DNA of 33,040 bases from contig JAQYBF010000114.1 of NCBI GenBank assembly GCA_029338875.1, positions 1 through 33,040 on the forward strand, read 5' to 3'. A program made the position numbers and the translations under genes. Below the pieces are notes generated by a model that saw only the letters and a list, made by a program, of their open reading frames with translations, was not told the origin of the DNA and ran no database searches. Source of the DNA: Lachnospiraceae bacterium (GTDB lineage: Bacteria > Bacillota > Clostridia > Lachnospirales > Lachnospiraceae). Positions 26,769-33,040 of the stretch are shown here, piece by piece; position 1 is the first letter of the stretch, and every line of letters starts with the position of its first letter.

Positions 26769-28048
26769 TATACGAATTTCTTAAAACGGAATTCCTGAGT
26801 CTTATAAAGACTGTAATAGGAGCTTGCCACATAGCTTATGGCAATGGGCAGAATGAAGAAGGGCATGGCCTTGAAGCCGAAGAGCTCAAAGAGGAAGACC
26901 AGGCCGGTCAGCGGGCAGTTGGTAACACCGCAGAAGACCGAACCCATGCCTGCAGCTGCTGCAAGAGCAGGATTTAAACCGACAAGGGGTCCGATGGCTG
27001 CTCCCAGGGTGGCTCCTATGAAGAAGGACGGAACGATCTCTCCGCCCTTATAGCCGGCGGCAATGGACAGGGCCGTAAAGAGTATCTTCATCAGAAAGGC
27101 ATACCAGGGAGAATTTCCAAGGAGGGCCATTTCAATCATATCGATTCCGGCACCATTGTACTGCTCCGGTCTTCCTTCCAGGAATCCAGTCAGAATGGTC
27201 AGCCCCAGAAGAATACAGCCGATGACAAAGGCCCGGAGGTATTTATTGCCGACCAGACTTCCGGCATATTTACCGGCCTCCCTTAAGGCGATGATAAAAA
27301 GAATGGCCGCAAGACCCGAGGCAAAGCCGACCAGGCTGATCTTTAAGGCGGAAATCAGAGTGAATTCCGGCACCGGTCCGATCGAATAAGCTGTCACAGG
27401 CTGATGGAGAAGGATGGCGATCCGGTGGGCTGTAAAAGCAGCGATGACACTGGGAAGCAGGGCCGGATAGTACATGACACCGACCGAGGTGATCTCCATA
27501 GCAAAGACGGCTCCGGAAAGAGGCGTACCGAGAAGAGCGGAAAAGGCGGCTCCCATGCCGGCCATGACCATGATTCGCCGGCTTTCATCCTTCTGGCGGA
27601 AAATCTTTGCCATGAAGGCACCGACACTTCCGCCTAATTGGAGGGCGGCACCTTCTCTTCCTACGGAAGCTCCGCAGAAATGGGAGAATACGGTTGAAAT
27701 AAAGATCAGAGGTGTCATTCGAAGAGGAATCTTCTGTCCGTCCCGGATCGAAGCCAGGACCAGGTTGGTACCGCCGGGATTATCCCTTTTGGTAATATGA
27801 TAGATCCAGTGGATGGCCATGGCGCCGAAGGGCAGAAGCAGGACCACCATAAGATGGCTTTGCCGAAAGCCTGTGGCCCAGGCAATGCAATAGTAAAATA
27901 AGGTGCCGATCAGGCCCAGAACCACGCCCTCGATGAGAGAGATCAGGATCCACTTTACAATACTTTTTATTCTGAGCCAGCTGATTGACAGGCGGCCCTT
28001 CAAATCTTTAGATTTTTTTATGTCTTTCGGAGATGTTTCTTCCTGCAT
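26768..28048 (-). CDS. ClC-family chloride/anion channel or antiporter
   Basis: 426-aa hydrophobic ORF; FSHFCGASVGREGAALQLGGSVGAFMAKIF (GxEG external-Glu motif); AAGYKGGEIVPSFFIGATLGAAIG; MGSVFCGVTNCPLTGLVFLFELFGF. Confidence 0.88.
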   Translation of the reverse strand: MQEETSPKDIKKSKDLKGRLSISWLRIKSIVKWILISLIEGVVLGLIGTLFYYCIAWATGFRQSHLMVVLLLPFGAMAIHWIYHITKRDNPGGTNLVLASIRDGQKIPLRMTPLIFISTVFSHFCGASVGREGAALQLGGSVGAFMAKIFRQKDESRRIMVMAGMGAAFSALLGTPLSGAVFAMEITSVGVMYYPALLPSVIAAFTAHRIAILLHQPVTAYSIGPVPEFTLISALKISLVGFASGLAAILFIIALREAGKYAGSLVGNKYLRAFVIGCILLGLTILTGFLEGRPEQYNGAGIDMIEMALLGNSPWYAFLMKILFTALSIAAGYKGGEIVPSFFIGATLGAAIGPLVGLNPALAAAAGMGSVFCGVTNCPLTGLVFLFELFGFKAMPFFILPIAISYVASSYYSLYKTQEFRFKKFV

Positions 28049-28230
28049 TTCATACCTCTATCCCATGGATGACTGTGAATGTTTTCTATCTGGTATTCTA
28101 TTATAAAAGATTCCTTCTTCGCAATGGGTCTGGATTTTGAGATTTCTTCTTATTCATCTTTTGATTGAAAAAATCGTTGTTTTTTCGTAAGGTATATCTA
28201 ATACGAACCTGCGGATACAATAGACATATT

Positions 28231-28246
28231 CGGATGGAAACATCCG
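28231..28246 (+). promoter_or_regulatory. Small GNRA-type tetraloop hairpin in the leader of the MBL-fold gene
   Basis: CGGATG-GAAA-CATCCG perfect 6-bp stem with GAAA loop, about 70 nt upstream of the likely start at 28318. Confidence 0.4.
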
Positions 28247-28317
28247 GGATGAAGACATTCCGAAGAAATTCAAAAGACATTCATCAGATATTCAATTCAA
28301 TAGAGGTGATATTATCT

Positions 28318-29097
28318 ATGATCAGAGTGACCTTTGTTCACCAGGACTGCTTCGTTGTGGAATTGGACAGGCATGTCCTGGTTTTTGACTATATTCCGGA
28401 GACCGCCCTTTTGGACTGCGAGCCGCCGGTCCGTCTCCACGGCCATATGCCGGTTCTTCCTGAGGATAAGAGGCTCTACTTCTTCGTTTCCAACAGCCGG
28501 ATGGATGCCTATGCTCCGGAAATTTTCGGCTGGCTGAAGGAGAGAAAGGATACGGTCTATATTTTGCCCAGGGATCTGAAGATCACAGGAGAGACCAGGA
28601 GGAAATACGGACTGAACCTGGCCGTCCGAAAGCAGATCCATAAGATCGGCGTCCGACAGGAGGTAGAGATCGGTGATGTGAAAATCCGGACCCTGAATCC
28701 CAACACGGTCGGCGTCGCCTACTTTATTACCTGCGAGGGCCTGAATATCTACCACGCCGGAGATCTGAACTGGTGGAACTGGGGCGTGGAGCGCGAGCTT
28801 TACAGCCATATGAGCGGGGCCAACTACAAGAGGGAGCTCCGCCATCTGAAGGAAAAGCACATCGATCTGGCCTTTGTGGACCTGGACGGAAGGATGGGAG
28901 AGGGCGCAAGGCTTGGCATCTCCTACTTCCTCCGCCACATACCGGCGGATCTGGTCTTCCCCATGCATCTCTGGCAGGATTTCGGCCAGATTGCGGCCGT
29001 AAAGGAAGACCCGGAGCTTCGCGGCCTTGCTGACAAGGTGGTGGACATCGACCGCGAGGGGATCGTTTTTGAAATTCCGGACGATCGAAGGCGCTAA
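28318..29097 (+). CDS. MBL-fold metallo-hydrolase-like protein
   Basis: From ATG 28318 with SD AGAGGTGAT: MIRVTFVHQDCFVVELDRHVLVFDYI...FFVSNSRMDAYAPEIFGWLKE...YFITCEGLNIYHAGDLNWWNW, an MBL-like arrangement (COG2220-like). Confidence 0.75.
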   Translation: MIRVTFVHQDCFVVELDRHVLVFDYIPETALLDCEPPVRLHGHMPVLPEDKRLYFFVSNSRMDAYAPEIFGWLKERKDTVYILPRDLKITGETRRKYGLNLAVRKQIHKIGVRQEVEIGDVKIRTLNPNTVGVAYFITCEGLNIYHAGDLNWWNWGVERELYSHMSGANYKRELRHLKEKHIDLAFVDLDGRMGEGARLGISYFLRHIPADLVFPMHLWQDFGQIAAVKEDPELRGLADKVVDIDREGIVFEIPDDRRR

Positions 29098-29100
29098 ACC

Positions 29101-29129
29101 TTTACATCAGAAGGCTTTTCTCTTATAAT
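29101..29129 (+). promoter_or_regulatory. Sigma-A-type promoter of alaS
   Basis: TTTACA (29101-29106), 17-bp spacer, TATAAT (29124-29129); predicted leader of about 120 nt. Confidence 0.75.
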
Positions 29130-29256
29130 TTAGACGTTTGTATTATTAAAAAAGCAGCAACAGGCGAGGCAATTGCAGGATTCCTATATCTGTGATGCAT
29201 AAAGCAGAACGTTGCAAGTTTACAGCAGGCCTTGACGGCATGAGAGGTTTCAATCC

Positions 29257-31908
29257 ATGAAGTACGGAGTAAATGAACTCAGAAAAATGTACCTGGATTT
29301 CTTCCAGAGCAAGGGACACCTTGTCATGAAGAGCTTTTCCCTGGTACCCCACAATGACAACAGTCTTCTTCTGATCAACGCAGGTATGGCTCCCTTAAAG
29401 CCCTACTTCACCGGTCAGGAGATTCCGCCGAGAAGACGGGTTACCACCTGTCAGAAGTGCGTAAGAACCGGTGATATCGAGAACGTCGGAAAGACAGAGC
29501 GTCATCTGACCTTCTTCGAAATGCTGGGAAACTTCTCCTTCGGCGATTATTTCAAGACCGAAGCCATTCACTGGAGCTGGGAATTTTTGACCGAGGTTCT
29601 GAAGCTGGATCCCGAGAGACTTTACGTCACGATCTACATTGATGATGACGAAGCCTACAAGATCTGGCACGAGGAAATGAATGTTCCTTCCGATCACATC
29701 ATGCGGATCGGCAGAAGCGCCGACGGTTCCTCCGATAACTTCTGGGAGCACGGCGCAGGCCCCTGCGGCCCCTGCACCGAGATGCACTATGACCGTGGCG
29801 AGAAATATGGCACAGGCCCCGAGGATGTCTTGGGCGGCGAAGGCGACCGCTTCATGGAGATCTGGAACAACGTCTTCACCCAGTTTGAGGGCGACGGTCA
29901 CGGCAACTACACCGAGCTGTCTCAGAAGAATATCGATACCGGCATGGGCCTGGAGCGTCTGGCCGTTGTCATGCAGGATGTCGAGTCCGTCTTCGATATC
30001 GACACCATGGTTGCCATCCGGGATGCTATCTGCAAGCTGGCTGGCAAGAAATATAAGGAAAATGAGAAGGATGATATTTCCATCCGTCTGATCACCGACC
30101 ATATCCGTTCGGCAACCTTCATGATTTCCGACGGCATCACTCCTTCCAATGAAGGCCGGGGCTATGTCCTCCGCCGTCTGATCCGCCGGGCTGCCCGCCA
30201 CGGCAGAATGCTCGGAATCAAGGGTGCTTTCCTTGGAAAGATCGCCGATGTCGTCATCGAGTCCTCCAAGGCCGGTTATCCGGAGCTTGTCGAAAAGGCT
30301 TCCATGATTAAGAAGGTCCTGACCAAGGAAGAGGAGCAGTTCAACAAGACCATTGACAATGGCCTGGAGCTTCTGACTAAGTACGAGGATGCTCTGAAGG
30401 AAGAGGGTAAGACCGAGCTTTCCGGCGAGGATGCCTTCCGCCTCTACGATACCTACGGTTTCCCTGTGGATCTGACCGCTGAGATCCTTGAAGAGCAAGG
30501 CCTTACCTACGATAAGAAGGGCTTCGAGGACTGCATGGAGCGCCAGAGAGAGCAGGCCAGAAATGCCCGCCATGAGACCAATTACATGGGCACCGATGCT
30601 TCTGTCTACGAAGAGATTGATCCGAAGATCACATCCGCCTTTGTCGGCTATGATGAAAACTTAGACCATGATTCCAAGATCTCTGTTCTCACCAGTGAGA
30701 CCGAGATCGTAGATTCCCTGACCGAGGGCCAGAAGGGTACCATCATTGTGGATGAGACACCTTTCTACGGCACCATGGGCGGCCAGAACGGCGACCAGGG
30801 CTATATCCGGAACGAGGACGGCGAGTTCAAGGTTGAGGATACCATCCACCTTCTGGGCGGAAAGATCGGCCATGTTGGCGTAGTTACCAGAGGCTCTCTG
30901 ATGACAGGCTCCGAGGTTCACCTTTCCGTTGATAAGAAGAGAAGAGATCTGATCTCCAGAAACCATACCGCAACTCATCTCCTTCAGGCTGCGCTCCGCC
31001 GTGTTCTCGGCGATCATGTACAGCAGGCCGGATCCGATAACAATACCGACCGTCTGCGTTTCGACTTCACTCATTTCTCCGCTATGACAAAGGATGAGCT
31101 GAAGCAGGTTGAGACTCTGGTCAACGAAGAGATCAGAAAGTCTCTTCCGGTTGTTACAGAAGTCATGAGCCTGGAAGAAGCCAAGAAGACCGGCGCTATG
31201 GCTCTCTTCGGAGAGAAGTACGGCGATAAGGTCCGTGTCGTAAAGGTCGATGATTTCTCGACTGAGCTCTGCGGCGGTACTCATGTGGCAAATACCGGCG
31301 AAATCGGAGCCTTCAAGATTCTGTCTGAGTCCGGCGTAAGCTCCGGTGTCAGAAGAATCGAAGCCGTTACTTCCGATGGCCTGATCTCCTATTATGAGGG
31401 ACGTGAAGCCCTTCTGGACAAGGCTGCGGAAGAGGCCAAGGTTACAGCAGCCGAGCTTCCGGACCGTATCGTAAAGATGCAGGAAGAATTAAAGGCACTG
31501 AAGTCCGAGAATGAATCCCTGAAGTCCAAGGCAGCCCAGGCAGCAGCCGGCGATGTCATGGATCAGGTGGAAGAGGTCAAGGGCGTGAAGCTTCTGGCCG
31601 TCAATGTACCCGGTGTCGGCGGCAAGGAGCTCAGAGATCTGGGTGATTCCTTCAAGGAAAAGCTCGGCTCCGGCGTCGTTGTCATCGCATCCGAAGCAGA
31701 CGGCAAGGTCGGCCTGATCGCAATGGCAACCGATGATGCCATTGCAAAGGGCGCTCATGCAGGAAACCTGATCAAGGCCATTTCCGGTCTGGTCGGCGGT
31801 GGCGGCGGCGGACGGCCTAACATGGCCCAGGCCGGCGGCAAGAACCCTGCAGGTATCGAAGATGCCTTAAAGAAGGCGAAGGAGACCCTGGCAGAGCAGC
31901 TGGGCTGA
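29257..31908 (+). CDS. alaS: Alanyl-tRNA synthetase
   Basis: 883-aa ORF; LRKMYLDFFQSKGHLVMKSFSLVPHNDNSLLLINAGMAPLKPYF; RVTTCQKCVRTGDIENVGKTERHLTFFEMLGNFSFGDYFK; HTATHLLQAALRRVLGDHVQQAGS; ELCGGTHVANTGEIG. Confidence 0.98.
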   Translation: MKYGVNELRKMYLDFFQSKGHLVMKSFSLVPHNDNSLLLINAGMAPLKPYFTGQEIPPRRRVTTCQKCVRTGDIENVGKTERHLTFFEMLGNFSFGDYFKTEAIHWSWEFLTEVLKLDPERLYVTIYIDDDEAYKIWHEEMNVPSDHIMRIGRSADGSSDNFWEHGAGPCGPCTEMHYDRGEKYGTGPEDVLGGEGDRFMEIWNNVFTQFEGDGHGNYTELSQKNIDTGMGLERLAVVMQDVESVFDIDTMVAIRDAICKLAGKKYKENEKDDISIRLITDHIRSATFMISDGITPSNEGRGYVLRRLIRRAARHGRMLGIKGAFLGKIADVVIESSKAGYPELVEKASMIKKVLTKEEEQFNKTIDNGLELLTKYEDALKEEGKTELSGEDAFRLYDTYGFPVDLTAEILEEQGLTYDKKGFEDCMERQREQARNARHETNYMGTDASVYEEIDPKITSAFVGYDENLDHDSKISVLTSETEIVDSLTEGQKGTIIVDETPFYGTMGGQNGDQGYIRNEDGEFKVEDTIHLLGGKIGHVGVVTRGSLMTGSEVHLSVDKKRRDLISRNHTATHLLQAALRRVLGDHVQQAGSDNNTDRLRFDFTHFSAMTKDELKQVETLVNEEIRKSLPVVTEVMSLEEAKKTGAMALFGEKYGDKVRVVKVDDFSTELCGGTHVANTGEIGAFKILSESGVSSGVRRIEAVTSDGLISYYEGREALLDKAAEEAKVTAAELPDRIVKMQEELKALKSENESLKSKAAQAAAGDVMDQVEEVKGVKLLAVNVPGVGGKELRDLGDSFKEKLGSGVVVIASEADGKVGLIAMATDDAIAKGAHAGNLIKAISGLVGGGGGGRPNMAQAGGKNPAGIEDALKKAKETLAEQLG

Positions 31909-31921
31909 TATAGGGAATGAT

Positions 31922-31955
31922 AAGGCCATCGGGGCAGGCCCCCGATGGCCTTTTT
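31922..31955 (+). terminator. Rho-independent terminator of alaS
   Basis: GGCCATCGGGG-CAGGC-CCCCGATGGCC perfect 11-bp stem followed by TTTTT. Confidence 0.93.
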
Positions 31956-31972
31956 AAAAAATTGGAGAATTT

Positions 31973-32617
31973 ATGCAGATCAGTAAGAAAGAATTATTGA
32001 CCGGCCGATCCCTGGCCAGGGTAGCCTGCCGGGCCTGTGAGGGCTGCGGCGACTGCTGCAGGAATATGGGAGACAGCATCCGCCTGGATCCTTATGATTT
32101 CTGGCAGCTGGAGAAAGGCCTTTCCATGTCCGCCCGGGATCTGGCCCGAAGCTTTATTGGCTTTGTAAAATCGGACGGACTTCTTCTTCCTTACATAAAG
32201 ATGAAAGAAAATGCCTGTCCTTTCCTGGAGAAGGGCCGCTGCAGGATTCATTCCTTCCGGCCGGGCATCTGCCGCCTCTTTCCTATGGGACGCCAGTTTG
32301 ACGCCGTCGGGCTTCGCTATTTTGTCATCCCGGATGGCTGCGACATGCCCGGAAAATCCAAGGTTCGGATCGAGGATTATCTGGAAATTGAAAATCTCTC
32401 CCGTTATGAGGCCTATCTGTCGGAGTACCATCGTCTTCTCCGCCGGGTCCAGAGCCTTCTTAAGGAAGATTACTGGCAGAAGATGGGGCTCGGCCCGGAC
32501 TTTCGGACGACCTTTTTCCTTCTGGACTATGATTCGGACAGGGATTTTGAAAGTCAGTTTCTTCGCAGGGAGGAAGACTATATCCGAAGAAACCATCTGC
32601 CGTCTCTCATGGGATGA
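31973..32617 (+). CDS. YkgJ-type cysteine cluster protein (zinc/iron-chelating domain)
   Basis: CRACEGCGDCCRNMGDSIRLDPYDFW...ENACPFLEKGRCRIHSFRPGICRLFPMG...VIPDGCDMPGKS Cys spacing typical of the family. Confidence 0.85.
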   Translation: MQISKKELLTGRSLARVACRACEGCGDCCRNMGDSIRLDPYDFWQLEKGLSMSARDLARSFIGFVKSDGLLLPYIKMKENACPFLEKGRCRIHSFRPGICRLFPMGRQFDAVGLRYFVIPDGCDMPGKSKVRIEDYLEIENLSRYEAYLSEYHRLLRRVQSLLKEDYWQKMGLGPDFRTTFFLLDYDSDRDFESQFLRREEDYIRRNHLPSLMG

Positions 32618-32769
32618 AGAGATGGAAATCCATTTAGAAAAAATCCAGGCGGGAGCATGCTGTTGACAGTCGGATCGGATCTGACTATTGACTGTCGGAA
32701 CGGGTCGGAATTTTTGGAAAAAGAGCTTCCCTCAGGTGAAAAAAGAGGCAAAAAAGTTGATAAACCACC

Positions 32770-32798
32770 TTGACGGATAGAGAAAGTGTGAGTATACT
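32770..32798 (+). promoter_or_regulatory. Sigma-A-type promoter of rpsU
   Basis: TTGACG (32770-32775), 17-bp spacer, TATACT (32793-32798). Confidence 0.75.
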
Positions 32799-32881
32799 AA
32801 CTTAAGTGCGTTGATTTCGTTTATAACCGATTCAGCTATACGCATAATCTTAAAAGCTGGAGGGAGGTTTGGTTCGAGAAT

Positions 32882-33040
32882 ATGGCAACTGTTATTGTTA
32901 AAGAGAATGAATCTCTTGACAGCGCCCTTCGCAGATTCAAGAGAAGCTGCGCAAAGGCAGGCATTCAGCAGGAAATTCGTAAGAGAGAGCACTATGAGAA
33001 GCCCTCTGTAAAGCGGAAGAAGAAGTCTGAAGCTGCTCGT
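32882..33040 (+). CDS. rpsU: 30S ribosomal protein S21 (3' end beyond the window)
   Basis: Manual translation: [53 protein letters not shown]..., open to the window edge. Absent from the ORF track because there is no stop codon in the window. Confidence 0.95.
   Translation, partial: MATVIVKENESLDSALRRFKRSCAKAGIQQEIRKREHYEKPSVKRKKKSEAAR

Noticed and set aside
28049-28164. Fluoride (crcB-type) riboswitch upstream of the ClC gene on the minus strand
   Set aside because: The reverse complement was read and no GGNGATGG...CTGATG-type pattern was found.
29130-29256. T-box or other tRNA-sensing leader upstream of alaS
   Set aside because: The leader of about 120 nt lacks the GGGTGGNACCGCG T-box core and an antiterminator/terminator pair.
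29395-30573. 392-aa minus-strand ORF antisense to alaS
   Set aside because: alaS on the plus strand is unequivocal; the antisense frame has no family features.
32811-33011. 66-aa plus-strand ORF at the right edge
   Set aside because: Out of frame with rpsU, which explains the same DNA.
1-33040. CRISPR arrays, transposases, phage genes, tRNA or rRNA genes
   Set aside because: No regularly spaced 24-40 bp repeats with unique spacers, no transposase/integrase motifs, and no tRNA T-arm (GGTTCRANNCC) in a cloverleaf context were recognised by eye. A tRNAscan/Infernal run would be decisive.

Overview
This 33 kb window looks like a chromosomal segment of an anaerobic Firmicute (Clostridia/Lachnospiraceae-like by protein character; inference). 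No tRNA, rRNA, CRISPR array or transposase was recognised.

Left part (1395-16367): a tightly packed co-directional run. It encodes a FAD-dependent oxidoreductase, a UmuC/DinB-like Y-family polymerase, an unannotated 18-aa basic ORF, a YolD-like protein and an RsuA-type pseudouridine synthase. These are followed by a four-gene signalling cassette: (1) histidine-kinase-like protein lacking the phospho-acceptor His, fused to REC; (2) 1287-aa EAL protein with three degenerate GGDEF-like domains and a Cys-rich PAS-like module; (3) CheB-CheR-PAS-HisKA-HATPase-REC hybrid kinase; (4) Hpt-PAS-GAF-GGDEF protein with an intact RIGGDEF motif. I read this as a possible self-contained phosphorelay/c-di-GMP module and consider it the most interesting system in the window.

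Middle part: galT, a laccase-domain (YfiH-type) protein, and an alpha-galactoside locus (TetR, uncharacterised GT-B-like protein, GPH/MFS symporter, GH36 alpha-galactosidase, LysR).

Right part: a ClC-family channel/antiporter (minus strand), an MBL-fold protein, alaS, a YkgJ-type Cys-cluster protein and a 3'-truncated rpsU that the ORF track missed.

Non-coding signals: a probable structured RNA at about 1175-1375, a four-unit 13-bp TTCCGGAA array, several long hairpins and good terminators. All family calls are from reading motifs, with no database search.
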